Numbered from the stretch's first letter, positions 16,441 through 25,095 are shown. The stretch: DNA of 32,661 nt from Chitinophagaceae bacterium (GCA_017882215.1 JADGPX010000004.1:1-32661); one strand, 5' to 3'. The notes: a model not told the origin generated them from the sequence alone. Program-made: numbers and translations.

Positions 16441-16579
16441 GATAATAGTTTTTTAAGTTTTAGATTTTTAGTTTTATGTTATTGGGATAAAGAAATGGCA
16501 ATACCAATATCTTTTTTGAATTAAAGCAATAAATTTTGATAAAAAAATCTTTCGAATAAGTGGTATTGAAATTAAGGAT

Positions 16580-17881
16580 TTACTTTCTGCCTTTTTTGTT
16601 CATTGTTGGTGGTAAATCAATCACAGTCCTAAAGCCAATATAAGATTTAGCCGTGTCCTGGTATTCGTAAGCCCTTGTACTGGTTTGTAAAAAATAGGCT
16701 ACATCTTTCCAGCTGCCGCCGCGGATAACTTTACGCTTCATAAGCGGAGGATCCTGATCTTTTGCATTATAACGAATATCCGGATTCATATCATGTTGAA
16801 AATTATAGCCTCCTTCGTAATAAAGAGAAGATGTCCATTCTGATACATTGCCTGCCATATTATATAAACCAAAATCATTTGGCCAATAAGCATCCGCTCT
16901 TACAGTATAAAATCCTCCATCTTCAGGGTAGTTACCACGGCCTGGCTTAAAGTTGGCAAGCAGGCAGCCTTTTTTATTTCTTAAGTAAGGTCCGCCCCAT
17001 GGGTATGACGACTGTGAACGTCCGCCTCTTGCAGCATATTCCCACTCTGCCTCCGTAGGTAAACGGAAAGGTGATTCTATAGTTCTCTTTTTAGAAATCA
17101 AAAATGAAGTTAGATAATGAGTTCTCCATTCACAGAACGTAGTTGCCTGTTTCCATGTAATACCAACAGTAGGATAATTTCCAAAAGCAGGATGACTGTT
17201 GTATTGTTTTGCCATCGGCTCATTGTATGAGTAAGAAAAATCTCTCATCCATACTAATGTATCGGGATAAACAGGAATATCAGTTTTTACAATAAATTGA
17301 GAGATTGGTTTACGTGCATTTTCTCTTCTTGCAGCTTCTTTAAAATCAACCACCTCTGAATGATAAATTATTTTATTAGGATCTATTGCTTTTTGACCGT
17401 ACAGCCTGTTATCAGGTGCAAGAATAATAGCATCTATTTTTTCAATAACCGTTCTGTCATTATATTTAATAGTGCTTGCTCTTTTCCAGTCAATAGCTTC
17501 AACTCCATCTGCACCCTGCTTTACGTAAGGAGAACCCAACAGCTTTGCCGCAATTGAATCACGAACCCAATTGGTAAACTGGCGATATTCGTTATTGGTA
17601 ATTTCTGTAGCATCCATCCAAAAGCCACTAATGGAAACTGCCTTATTGCGGGCAGTAAAAGCATAGTTTACATCTTCATCACTCGGACCCATATGAAATG
17701 TTCCTGGTGGTATATAAACCATTCCGGGAGGTTTGGGAGGAGTATAACGGGCAGAAGGCGCTATGCCATGCAGCTGACCATCATTAGGCAAGCCTTTAGA
17801 TTTGGATTTACCTAATTTACCGCAGCTGGATAAAAAAACAATAGCTACGATTGCTATTACACTTAACAAGTAATTCTTCAT
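16580..17881 (-). CDS. gldK: Gliding motility / type IX secretion lipoprotein GldK
   Basis: GldK forms the outer-membrane-associated ring of the type IX secretion system with GldN. I start it at the ATG at 17881 (433 residues): this gives a lipoprotein signal peptide ending VFLSSC (Cys20), whereas the longer frame from a TTG at 17908 would begin inside the promoter box. The mature protein is a formylglycine-generating-enzyme (FGE/SUMF1-like) domain: MVYIPPGTFHMGPSDEDVNYAF, WMDATEITNNEYRQF, GITWKQATTFCEW, RLPTEAEWEYAARGG, YPWGG, MAGNVSEWTSSLYY and KVIRGGSWKDV, ending SYIGFRTV. In this family the domain has a structural rather than catalytic role. It is the first gene of the gldKLMN cluster. 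Confidence 0.96.
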   Translation of the reverse strand: MKNYLLSVIAIVAIVFLSSCGKLGKSKSKGLPNDGQLHGIAPSARYTPPKPPGMVYIPPGTFHMGPSDEDVNYAFTARNKAVSISGFWMDATEITNNEYRQFTNWVRDSIAAKLLGSPYVKQGADGVEAIDWKRASTIKYNDRTVIEKIDAIILAPDNRLYGQKAIDPNKIIYHSEVVDFKEAARRENARKPISQFIVKTDIPVYPDTLVWMRDFSYSYNEPMAKQYNSHPAFGNYPTVGITWKQATTFCEWRTHYLTSFLISKKRTIESPFRLPTEAEWEYAARGGRSQSSYPWGGPYLRNKKGCLLANFKPGRGNYPEDGGFYTVRADAYWPNDFGLYNMAGNVSEWTSSLYYEGGYNFQHDMNPDIRYNAKDQDPPLMKRKVIRGGSWKDVAYFLQTSTRAYEYQDTAKSYIGFRTVIDLPPTMNKKGRK

Positions 17882-17905
17882 GTGTTTAACTTTGAGGGTA
17901 TACGA

Positions 17906-17913
17906 CAAATGTA
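17906..17913 (-). promoter_or_regulatory. Putative -7 promoter box of the gldKLMN operon
   Basis: The minus strand reads TACATTTG, a full match to TAnnTTTG. It ends 24 bases before the gldK ATG at 17881, so a leader of roughly 15-20 bases would result. The next large gene upstream on the same strand ends at 18025, leaving a 143-base AT-rich spacer. Confidence 0.55.
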
Positions 17914-18024
17914 TAATTATTTTTTATTAAACTAATCATCAAAGCTTTTCTGATTTCTTAAAGTTTTGCAAACAATTACTGACCAATTTTACAAACGGAC
18001 GAACAGTTTAAATATTGTAAGCAA

Positions 18025-20148
18025 TTAATTAAATTTTGGATTATTAACAATTTGATTAATAATTGATGGTATATTATCTACGGGAGATTGACAGGTATAG
18101 TTGCGACATAAATAAATTAATGGTTTAGTAGAAACACTTTTTTGGGCTAACAATGGGTATTCATCCTCCTGAGGATTGTTGGTACATTGAAGCACTTTAT
18201 TTGGAATGAAATGGGTGATTAATTCATCTCTTAAATTTTCAAATCCATTGCCGCAAATGGCTATTTCATTTATACCGGCAAATATATCAATAAGCAAACA
18301 AGCCCAGTTACCAAAAGAAGTTGGGTATTTAATTATTAATTCTGATAAGTTATTTAAAAATCCGGCAGCTTTTTGTTTCCATGTTGTGTTATCTAAAATT
18401 ACAGAAAGATAAAAAAGATTACCAGCCATAACGGAATTTCCTGAAGGCACAGCGCCATCATAAATTTCTTTTTTCCGTACAATAACATCATTTTGTTTTT
18501 TGCCTGAATAATAAAAAAAATCTTCTTCCGAAGCAGTAAAATTTTCAAAAACATATTCTGTTAACGAGCGGGCATACTCTATATATTTATTATCAGATGT
18601 TATTTCCTGCAGAGAAATGCAAGCCTCTATCAAACATGCATACTCATCTAAAAAGGCAGGGTATTTTGCCATCCCTTCTTTATATGTATGATACAATTCA
18701 AAATCATTATCATTTACTTTAAAATTGGAAAATAAAAAATTAAAATTTTCGATAGCCATTTCTTTATAGCGGCTTATATCCAATGCTGCGGCAGCTTTAC
18801 ACAAAGTGGTTATCATTAAAGCATTCCATCCAAGTAATATTTTATCATCGGTAAGTGGGCGAATTCTTTTGTTCCTGATTTTTAAAAGTTTCTCTTCTGA
18901 AGATTTTAGTTGTTGTTCAGCTTTTCCTTCATCTAAATTTTTTTGTCTGGCAAAATCATGTAACGGTGTAAGTACCCTCAAAATGTTTTTATGTTCCTCC
19001 TTCTCCAAAGGAGTCCTTTTGGACATAGGAGTCCTTTCGGACCAATTACCATTTGGTGTAACATCATAATATTCACAAAACAAAACTGCATCATTACCCA
19101 AAATCTCATTTATCTCTTCATAACTCCATACATAATATTTACCCTCCTCTCCTTCGCTGTCTGCATCAAGTGCAGAATAGAATCCTCCATTTTCATGCAT
19201 CAATTGTTTTTCAACAAAATCAATTGTTTGTTCTATTGTTTTTTTATAAGATGCATTTGGGGTTATTTGGTAAGCATCACTTAATGTGCGGATCAGTAGC
19301 GCATTATCATACAACATTTTTTCAAAGTGAGGAGCCAGCCATTCAGCATCTGTCGAATACCTTGCAAACCCTCCTCCTATCTGATCATAAATACCGCCTT
19401 GTATCATTTTATCCAGGCTAAGGCATGCCTGATTTAATGCCTCTTCATTTTTTGTATAATGGTGATAGCGCAACAGGTAGTTGATGGTAAAAGTTTGCGG
19501 AAATTTTGGAGCATTGCCAAAACCACCCCATTTTTTATCAGCCTGCTTCATTATGTTTTCAAAAATTTCATCAACTTGTTGCTTTGTGAAAATTTCCCCG
19601 GGCAGATCTATAGATAAATTTTTTATTTGTGTATTTATATTAGAGCGACCAATGTGTTGTGTAAGTTCTTCTGCCTGCGCTTCTACCTCTTGCCTTTTTT
19701 CTTTGAATAATTTAGAAACGCCTTGTAAAACTTCTTTCCACGAAGCCCTGTTAAAAGCCTTTTGCGGAGGAAAATATGTTCCGCCATAAAATGGTTTTCT
19801 ATCTGGCGTAAGAAAAACATTTAATGGCCAGCCTCCGCTACCAGTCATAGTTTGCACTGCACCCATATAAATATGATCAAGATCAGGCCGCTCTTCCCTG
19901 TCAATTTTTATATTGATGAAATTATCATTCATCAGCTTTGCCGTTTCTTCATCTTCAAAACTCTCGTGTTCCATTACATGACACCAATGGCAGGCTGAAT
20001 AACCAATGCTTACAAGGATGGGTTTATCTTCTTCTTTTGCTTTTTGCAATGCTTTATCTCCCCAGGGATACCAGTTTACAGGATTATGTGCATGTTGTAA
20101 AAGATAAGGGCTTGATTCATCAGCAAGTTTATTGGTAAATTTTGGCAT
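18025..20148 (-). CDS. Thioredoxin-domain protein of the YyaL/SPATA20 (DUF255) family
   Basis: This 707-residue cytoplasmic protein begins with the family signature [25 protein letters not shown], followed by a thioredoxin-like domain with the redox pair C53-H-W-C56 ([20 protein letters not shown]) and [16 protein letters not shown]. The rest (about 200-700) is an alpha/alpha-barrel related to cellobiose epimerases ([72 protein letters not shown]). The biochemical role is not established. Residues 370-381 (SERTPM and SKRTPL) are an in-frame insertion encoded by an 18-bp tandem repeat, absent from the usual family pattern (NGNW followed by KNIL). A near-match promoter box (CATCTTTG) lies upstream. 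Confidence 0.92.
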   Translation of the reverse strand: MPKFTNKLADESSPYLLQHAHNPVNWYPWGDKALQKAKEEDKPILVSIGYSACHWCHVMEHESFEDEETAKLMNDNFINIKIDREERPDLDHIYMGAVQTMTGSGGWPLNVFLTPDRKPFYGGTYFPPQKAFNRASWKEVLQGVSKLFKEKRQEVEAQAEELTQHIGRSNINTQIKNLSIDLPGEIFTKQQVDEIFENIMKQADKKWGGFGNAPKFPQTFTINYLLRYHHYTKNEEALNQACLSLDKMIQGGIYDQIGGGFARYSTDAEWLAPHFEKMLYDNALLIRTLSDAYQITPNASYKKTIEQTIDFVEKQLMHENGGFYSALDADSEGEEGKYYVWSYEEINEILGNDAVLFCEYYDVTPNGNWSERTPMSKRTPLEKEEHKNILRVLTPLHDFARQKNLDEGKAEQQLKSSEEKLLKIRNKRIRPLTDDKILLGWNALMITTLCKAAAALDISRYKEMAIENFNFLFSNFKVNDNDFELYHTYKEGMAKYPAFLDEYACLIEACISLQEITSDNKYIEYARSLTEYVFENFTASEEDFFYYSGKKQNDVIVRKKEIYDGAVPSGNSVMAGNLFYLSVILDNTTWKQKAAGFLNNLSELIIKYPTSFGNWACLLIDIFAGINEIAICGNGFENLRDELITHFIPNKVLQCTNNPQEDEYPLLAQKSVSTKPLIYLCRNYTCQSPVDNIPSIINQIVNNPKFN
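19006..19041 (-). repeat. 18-bp tandem palindromic repeat inside the thioredoxin-domain gene
   Basis: Two adjacent 18-base units, 19006-19023 and 19024-19041, match at 16 of 18 positions (plus strand CAWAGGAGTCCTTTYGGA). Each can fold through GTCC/GGAC pairing. On the coding strand they read as SKRTPL and SERTPM. The unit length is a multiple of three, so the frame is preserved. Confidence 0.7.
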
Positions 20149-20241
20149 GAGTTTTTTGAGACAACAAAGATGCCAAATGAATTCTTATTTTTAACTCAAA
20201 CCAAAGTTCTTACTTATTATTTTTTTTTATCACAAAAAGTA

Positions 20242-20249
20242 TATTTTTG
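20242..20249 (+). promoter_or_regulatory. Putative -7 promoter box of acpP-fabF-rnc
   Basis: TATTTTTG matches the consensus TAnnTTTG and ends 27 bases before the acpP ATG. The intervening leader is AT-rich (TTTAAACTAAACTTTAC). A T-rich stretch lies upstream at 20217-20228 in the -33 area, but I see no clear TTG element. Confidence 0.5.
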
Positions 20250-20276
20250 TAGCAGTTTAAACTAAACTTTACTATC

Positions 20277-20513
20277 ATGTCAGACATAGCGTCAAGAGTT
20301 AAAAAAATTATTGTTGACAAATTAGGTGTTGACGAAGCAGAGGTTACACCAGAAGCTTCTTTCACTAACGATTTAGGTGCCGATAGTTTGGACACCGTAG
20401 AATTAATTATGGAATTTGAAAAGGAATTTAATATTTCTATTCCTGATGAGCAGGCTGAAACCATTACTACTGTTGGGCAGGCTGTAACGTACTTAGAAGA
20501 ACACGCTAAGTAA
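20277..20513 (+). CDS. acpP: Acyl carrier protein
   Basis: This small acidic carrier holds growing acyl chains on a phosphopantetheine arm during fatty-acid synthesis. The 78 residues are the normal length. The prosthetic-group site is S37 in [18 protein letters not shown], followed by the helix [21 protein letters not shown]. It has a strongly acidic composition and no signal peptide. fabF follows 32 bases later and rnc after that, the classical acpP-fabF-rnc order of bacterial genomes, so the three are probably co-transcribed from the box at 20242. Confidence 0.98.
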   Translation: MSDIASRVKKIIVDKLGVDEAEVTPEASFTNDLGADSLDTVELIMEFEKEFNISIPDEQAETITTVGQAVTYLEEHAK

Positions 20514-20545
20514 TTATCTTTTATAATTATTGCAGGTAAGCTTTT

Positions 20546-21799
20546 ATGGAATTAAAAAGAGTTGTTGTAACCGGGATGGGTGCTATAACGCCATTGGGCA
20601 AATCTGTACCAGAATATTGGGATGGATTGATAAATGGCGTGTCAGGCGCTGATAACATTACACAATTTGACACCTCAAAATTTAAAACCAAATTTGCCTG
20701 CGAGGTAAAAGATTTTGAACCCACCAATTATTTAGAGAGAAAGGAAGCCCGAAAAATTGACCGGTTTACACAATTTGCATTAATAGCCAGCGATCAGGCA
20801 GTTAATGATGCGGGCATTTCAAAAGATAATGTAAATGTTGACAGAGTGGGAGTGATTTTTGCCAGTGGTATTGGAGGTTTAATTACTTTCCAGGATGATG
20901 TAATGGAATTTGCCCGCGGTGACGGCACTCCACGTTTCAATCCTTTCTTTATCCCCAAAATGATATTGGATATTGCTGCAGGACAAATATCAATGCGCCA
21001 TGGTTTCAGAGGCCCAAACTATGCTGTTGTCAGCGCATGTGCATCAAGCACAAATGCAATTATTGAAGCTTTTGATAATATTCGTATAGGAAGAGCAGAT
21101 ATAATTATTACCGGCGGCAGTGAAGCAGTAATAAGAGAGGCTGGCGTTGGGGGATTTAATGCAATGAAAGCCTTAAGTGAAAGAAATGATGATCCTAAAA
21201 CAGCATCCCGCCCTTTTGATAAAGACAGGGATGGATTTGTGATGGGTGAAGGTTCAGGTATTGTAGTTCTTGAATCTCTTGATCACGCTTTGGCAAGAGG
21301 AGCAAAGATTTATTGTGAGATTGCAGGTGGCGGAACTACTGCAGATGCATATCATATTACAGCGCCACATCCTGAAGGTTTGGGTGCACAAAATGTAATG
21401 ATTGTTGCGCTGAAAGATGCAGGAATGAAAACGGAAGATATTGATTACATAAATGTTCATGGCACATCTACTCCTCTTGGCGACATAGCAGAAACAAAAG
21501 CGATTTTAAATGTGTTTGGAGAAAATGCATATAAATTAAATATTAGCTCTACTAAATCAATGACAGGTCATTGTCTTGGCGCTGCAGGAGTTATGGAAGC
21601 GCTGGCTTGCATTTTAGCGGTAACAAAAGATGTTATTCCTCCTACAATAAATCATTTTACTGATGATCCTGATCTTGATCCTAAATTAAATTTTACTTTT
21701 AACAAAGCACAGCATCGTGTAGTTAATGCAGCGCTAAGCAATACATTCGGATTTGGCGGGCATAATGCATCTGTTATAATAAAGAAGTACAGAGCCTGA
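20546..21799 (+). CDS. fabF: 3-oxoacyl-[acyl-carrier-protein] synthase II
   Basis: FabF condenses malonyl-ACP with acyl-ACP during chain elongation. The 417 residues have the Cys-His-His triad of the thiolase fold: C165 in VVSACASSTNAI, H305 in INVHGTSTPLGD and H342 in KSMTGHCLGAAG. Other family motifs are VVVTGMGAITPLG at the N-terminus, SRPFDKDRDGFVMGEG and the terminal SNTFGFGGHNASVI. The N-terminus and length are typical. It follows acpP, which supplies its substrate. rnc follows after 62 bases. Confidence 0.98.
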   Translation: MELKRVVVTGMGAITPLGKSVPEYWDGLINGVSGADNITQFDTSKFKTKFACEVKDFEPTNYLERKEARKIDRFTQFALIASDQAVNDAGISKDNVNVDRVGVIFASGIGGLITFQDDVMEFARGDGTPRFNPFFIPKMILDIAAGQISMRHGFRGPNYAVVSACASSTNAIIEAFDNIRIGRADIIITGGSEAVIREAGVGGFNAMKALSERNDDPKTASRPFDKDRDGFVMGEGSGIVVLESLDHALARGAKIYCEIAGGGTTADAYHITAPHPEGLGAQNVMIVALKDAGMKTEDIDYINVHGTSTPLGDIAETKAILNVFGENAYKLNISSTKSMTGHCLGAAGVMEALACILAVTKDVIPPTINHFTDDPDLDPKLNFTFNKAQHRVVNAALSNTFGFGGHNASVIIKKYRA

Positions 21800-21861
21800 T
21801 AATTCATTCTCATTTTATAATTGACTTAATAATATTACTTTCGGGTAAATAAATTTCTTTT

Positions 21862-22584
21862 GTGCAATTCCTGAAAAACTTTCTTGATAATAAATCTGAT
21901 AAAGAATTTAAAAAACAACTTCGTAATGTGCTCGGTTTTGTTCCCGAAAATTTAAGTTTATACAAAACCGCATTAAGCCATCGATCAATAAGAGAAGGAA
22001 CTGATGAAAATAATGAACGGCTTGAATTTTTAGGAGACGCTGTGCTTAGCTCACTTGTAGGGCATTATCTTTTTATGCGATACCCATATAAGGACGAAGG
22101 GTTTTTAACTGAAATGAGAAGCAAGATGGTGAACAGGAATCAATTAAATGATATCGCTTTAAAAATGGGTTTAAAGAAGATAACCTTCTATAATAAATTT
22201 GATAGCTCACTTAAAATATCACAGATCTTTGGTAATACTTTAGAAGCCGTTGTAGGTGCTGTTTATCTTGATAAAGGATATAAAAAAACACAGAAGTGGG
22301 TTACCAGGCATATTATCAATCCCCATCTTTATATGGATGATCTCGAAAATCTTGATATCAATCAGAAAAATAAATTGTATGGCTGGGCAAATAAGAATGG
22401 CAAGATCCTGGAATTTGAAACTTTGGATGAAAGAATAGAAAACGGAAGAAGATTATTTACCATTGGCGCAATGGTAAACGGAGAATTGATTGCACAAGCA
22501 AAGGCTTATAATAAAAAAGACGCAAGCCAGGTAGCTGCGCAAATTGCTGTTGAAAAATTAGGCATTGAACTAAAACCGATGTAG
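21862..22584 (+). CDS. rnc: Ribonuclease III
   Basis: This double-strand-specific endoribonuclease processes rRNA precursors and structured mRNAs. The start codon is GTG at 21862 and the product has 240 residues. The catalytic domain shows the signature NERLEFLGDAVLSS with metal ligands E52, E55 and D59, and the second acidic site in FGNTLEAVVGAVYLDKGY. The double-stranded RNA-binding domain occupies about 165-238 (NKLYGWANKNGKILEFETL, AKAYNKKDASQVAAQIAVEKL). Its position after acpP-fabF matches many bacterial genomes. The 80-base spacer to gpsA is filled with TTAAACG repeats. Confidence 0.97.
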   Translation: MQFLKNFLDNKSDKEFKKQLRNVLGFVPENLSLYKTALSHRSIREGTDENNERLEFLGDAVLSSLVGHYLFMRYPYKDEGFLTEMRSKMVNRNQLNDIALKMGLKKITFYNKFDSSLKISQIFGNTLEAVVGAVYLDKGYKKTQKWVTRHIINPHLYMDDLENLDINQKNKLYGWANKNGKILEFETLDERIENGRRLFTIGAMVNGELIAQAKAYNKKDASQVAAQIAVEKLGIELKPM

Positions 22585-22589
22585 AATGG

Positions 22590-22660
22590 TTTAACGTTTA
22601 AAGGTTTAAAGTTGGATGTTTAACCTTAAACGTTTTAAACGACTTAAACGCTTTAAACGA
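22590..22660 (+). repeat. TTTAACG/TTAAACG repeat array between rnc and gpsA
   Basis: The left part (GGTTTAACGTTTAAAGGTTTAAAG) and the right part (CCTTAAACGTTTTAAACG, then CTTAAACGCTTTAAACG) are imperfect inverted repeats that could pair as a hairpin around GTTGGATGTTTAA. The 20-mer at 22622-22641 is identical to one at 15654-15673. The array runs up to the gpsA start region. Confidence 0.6.
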
Positions 22661-22664
22661 ATAC

Positions 22665-23735
22665 ATGGTTCAGACATTTAAATTCGGCATAATTGGCAGC
22701 GGCAGCTGGGGAACGGCTTTGGCTAAAATTCTAACCGATAATAAAAACAAAATCAATTGGTGGATACGAAGCGAAGAAACTATCAAACATTTATTAACCC
22801 GCCGTCACAATCCGCAATATTTAAGCAGTGTTTTTTTTGATACAACTTTATTACATCTTACTGCAAACGTATCTGAAGTAATTAAAAATTCTGATTGCAT
22901 TATCATTGTCGTTCCTTCAGCATATGCTGTAGATACACTAGGTAATCTAGATAAAAATATTTTTAAAGAGAAAAAAATTGTATCTGCCATTAAGGGAATA
23001 TTACCAGACCAAAACTTATTGCTTAATGATTATTTAAAACAGCAATTTAATGTTGAACTCGAAAATTATTTTGCCGTATTAGGCCCATGCCATGCAGAAG
23101 AAGTTGCTTCAGAAAAATTATCTTACCTAACCTTTTCAGGCATTGATGAAAATGCCACAAGACTTATTGCTACTTATTTTAAAACAGATTATCTCAACAC
23201 AATTATAAACCATGATATTTACGGAGTTCAGTTTGCGGCTATCTTAAAAAATATTTATGCATTAGGTGCAGGTATTGCTCATGGCCTGGATTATGGTGAT
23301 AATTTTTTGAGTGTTCTTATTGCTAACAGCGCTGATGAAATGGCAGGATTTTTACGCAAGGCAGGCATAAAAAATGTGGAGGTTGGTACTATTGAGCATA
23401 CTGCTGTAACAAAAAATGCTTCTTCGACAGGCTCAGGACGGGAAACAACAAATTATGCGGCTTCCGTTTACTTAGGCGACCTTTTAGTTACCTGTTATTC
23501 ACTTTACAGCCGGAACAGAACTTTTGGCAATATGATCGGCAAAGGATATTCTGTAAAAGCCGCCCAGCTTGAATTAAGCATGGTTGCCGAAGGGTACAAT
23601 GCCAGCAAGTGCATGTATATAATCAATAAAAGTATACATGCTGATATGCCCATTGCAGAAACTATTTATAAAATTTTATGGGAGAATCTTTCGGCATCTC
23701 AAGGATTTAAAAAGATAGAAGAAACGCTGGTTTGA
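22665..23735 (+). CDS. gpsA: NAD(P)H-dependent glycerol-3-phosphate dehydrogenase
   Basis: GpsA reduces dihydroxyacetone phosphate to sn-glycerol-3-phosphate, the backbone of phospholipids. The 356 residues begin with a Rossmann fold (FGIIGSGSWGTALAKIL). The middle part has CIIIVVPSAYAVDTL, KKIVSAIKGIL and LGPCHAEEVASEKLSYLTF. The catalytic helical domain includes QFAAILKNIYALGAGIAHGLDYGDN and TGSGRETTNYAASVYLGDLLVTCYS, with SRNRTFG towards the end. Length is typical. The start region is unusual: CATGGTTCAGACA over the ATG (22664-22676) is identical to the end of the repeat inside uvrC, so the first codons (MVQT) may derive from a repeat. Confidence 0.95.
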   Translation: MVQTFKFGIIGSGSWGTALAKILTDNKNKINWWIRSEETIKHLLTRRHNPQYLSSVFFDTTLLHLTANVSEVIKNSDCIIIVVPSAYAVDTLGNLDKNIFKEKKIVSAIKGILPDQNLLLNDYLKQQFNVELENYFAVLGPCHAEEVASEKLSYLTFSGIDENATRLIATYFKTDYLNTIINHDIYGVQFAAILKNIYALGAGIAHGLDYGDNFLSVLIANSADEMAGFLRKAGIKNVEVGTIEHTAVTKNASSTGSGRETTNYAASVYLGDLLVTCYSLYSRNRTFGNMIGKGYSVKAAQLELSMVAEGYNASKCMYIINKSIHADMPIAETIYKILWENLSASQGFKKIEETLV

Positions 23736-23751
23736 TTCTGTAATTTTAAAT

Positions 23752-23940
23752 ATGGAAAGTGTTTTAATAACTCCGAGGGATAAAAATGAATTGAATCTGA
23801 TTAAAACTTTATTGGAAAAAATGAATATTTCTAAAAAAAATTTATCTGATACTGAAAAGGAGGATTGGGCTTTGCTTAAATTAATGCTTCAGGCAGACAG
23901 AAATAATTTAGTTTTAGAGAAAGAAATATTTAAACTTTAA
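23752..23940 (+). CDS. Small antitoxin-like protein without an evident toxin
   Basis: This 62-residue protein has the look of short Bacteroidota proteins annotated as antitoxins (DUF2683-like): an opening strand VLITPRDKNELNLIKTLLEKMNI, an acidic turn LSDTEKEDWALLKLMLQA and a terminal helix VLEKEIFKL. In such families a RelE/ParE-type toxin normally follows directly on the same strand. Here the next gene is hemW on the opposite strand, overlapping by 11 bases at the stops, so it would be an orphan. It begins 16 bases after gpsA. The family assignment is from overall pattern only; it could also be an unrelated small protein. Confidence 0.6.
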   Translation: MESVLITPRDKNELNLIKTLLEKMNISKKNLSDTEKEDWALLKLMLQADRNNLVLEKEIFKL

Positions 23941-25078
23941 TTTCTAAAAAAAATAGATCTGCAGCAATTCCATCTGCAAATAATTTCCCTTCTTTAGTTA
24001 GAATAATTTTCTCATCTTCAATTTTTAATTTTGAATTGATCTCATACTTCCTGCTTGCAGCTTGCACTTTACAGCATTTCTCTTCTCCAAATTTTTCTTT
24101 TACAAAACTCAAATCCAATCCTTCCAACGTTCTCAAAGAAGTCATAATATATTCATTCAGTTTTTGCACCTCAGAAAGTTTTTCTTCCTCATAAGGAATT
24201 TTATTCTTTTGCAATGATTGAATATAGAGAGCATTGTTACTCACATTCCACCGCCGAAAATTTCCATCAAATGAATGCGCTGATGGACCAATGCCAATGT
24301 AAGATTTACGCTGCCAATAGCTACTGTTATGTTTGCTTCTGTAACCAGGCTTTGCAAAATTCGAGATCTCATAATGCTCATATCCTGCATCCTGAAGCCA
24401 ACTTGTTAATAATAAAAATTGAGCTGCCTGTTTTTCCGGATCAACATCTTCTTTCTTCTTTAATTTGATCATTTTCTGCAAGGCAGTATTGGGTTCTACA
24501 GTTAATGCATAACAGGAGACATGAGGCACATTAAGATCAATTATAGTTTGAACATTTTTTTTCCAATCATCATCAGATAAAGTTGGAGTGCCATAAATAA
24601 GATCAACAGAATAATTTTGAAAACCTGCGTCTTTAACTAACTGAATGCATCGTAACGCCTGTTCTGCATTGTGTGCCCTGTTCATCCAATCAAGATCTTC
24701 CTGTTTAAAAGATTGAACACCTATACTGAAACGGTTTATTCCAATTGATTTCCATTCGGCTAATTTTATTTCATTGATGTCATCCGGATTTGCCTCCAAA
24801 GTAATTTCTGCATCTTCTGCTACCTGAAAATGTTGATGAGCCGTATCCAACAATTTCTTTATTTCATTAACCGTTAATATACTTGGTGTACCTCCGCCAA
24901 AATAAATAGTGTCAGCCCCACCTAAATCCTCCCCTTTAGGGAGGACTTTTGTGAGCTTCATTTCATTAATCATTGCATCGATCATTTCATCCTTTTGCTT
25001 TAATGAAGTAGAAAAATGAAAATTGCAATAATAACAAGCCTGTTTGCAAAAAGGAATATGGAAATAGATACCAGACAA
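23930..25078 (-). CDS. hemW: HemW, radical SAM haem chaperone
   Basis: HemW resembles coproporphyrinogen III dehydrogenase (HemN) but acts as a haem chaperone rather than an oxidase. The 382 residues start at a TTG (25078); no upstream ATG is available in frame before a stop. The radical SAM cluster motif C11-x3-C15-x2-C18 (HIPFCKQACYYCNF) is followed by TIYFGGGTPSIL, ITLEANPDDI, GINRFSIGVQSF and YSVDLIYGTP, with the HemN-type C-terminal domain after about 300 (GIGPSAHSFDG). The cluster has three Cys, lacking the fourth Cys of true HemN, as expected for HemW. Residues about 45-54 (VLPKGEDLGG) come from a palindromic insertion. Confidence 0.94.
   Translation of the reverse strand: MSGIYFHIPFCKQACYYCNFHFSTSLKQKDEMIDAMINEMKLTKVLPKGEDLGGADTIYFGGGTPSILTVNEIKKLLDTAHQHFQVAEDAEITLEANPDDINEIKLAEWKSIGINRFSIGVQSFKQEDLDWMNRAHNAEQALRCIQLVKDAGFQNYSVDLIYGTPTLSDDDWKKNVQTIIDLNVPHVSCYALTVEPNTALQKMIKLKKKEDVDPEKQAAQFLLLTSWLQDAGYEHYEISNFAKPGYRSKHNSSYWQRKSYIGIGPSAHSFDGNFRRWNVSNNALYIQSLQKNKIPYEEEKLSEVQKLNEYIMTSLRTLEGLDLSFVKEKFGEEKCCKVQAASRKYEINSKLKIEDEKIILTKEGKLFADGIAADLFFLEIKV
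24916..24950 (-). repeat. Palindromic element inserted in frame in hemW
   Basis: TCCTCCC (24927-24933) and GGGAGGA (24939-24945) form a perfect 7-bp stem with a 5-base loop, flanked by AT pairs. Minus-strand translation gives VLPKGEDLGG, between the N-terminal helix (INEMKLTK) and the conserved TIYFGGGTPS strand. No function for this stretch is expected from the family. Confidence 0.6.
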
Positions 25079-25095
25079 AGTTTTTAGATTTAACT

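Noticed and set aside
18806-19789. Several plus-strand frames of 83-102 codons opposite the thioredoxin-domain gene
   Set aside because: They are antisense to a gene with strong family motifs and have no signal, motif or promoter of their own.
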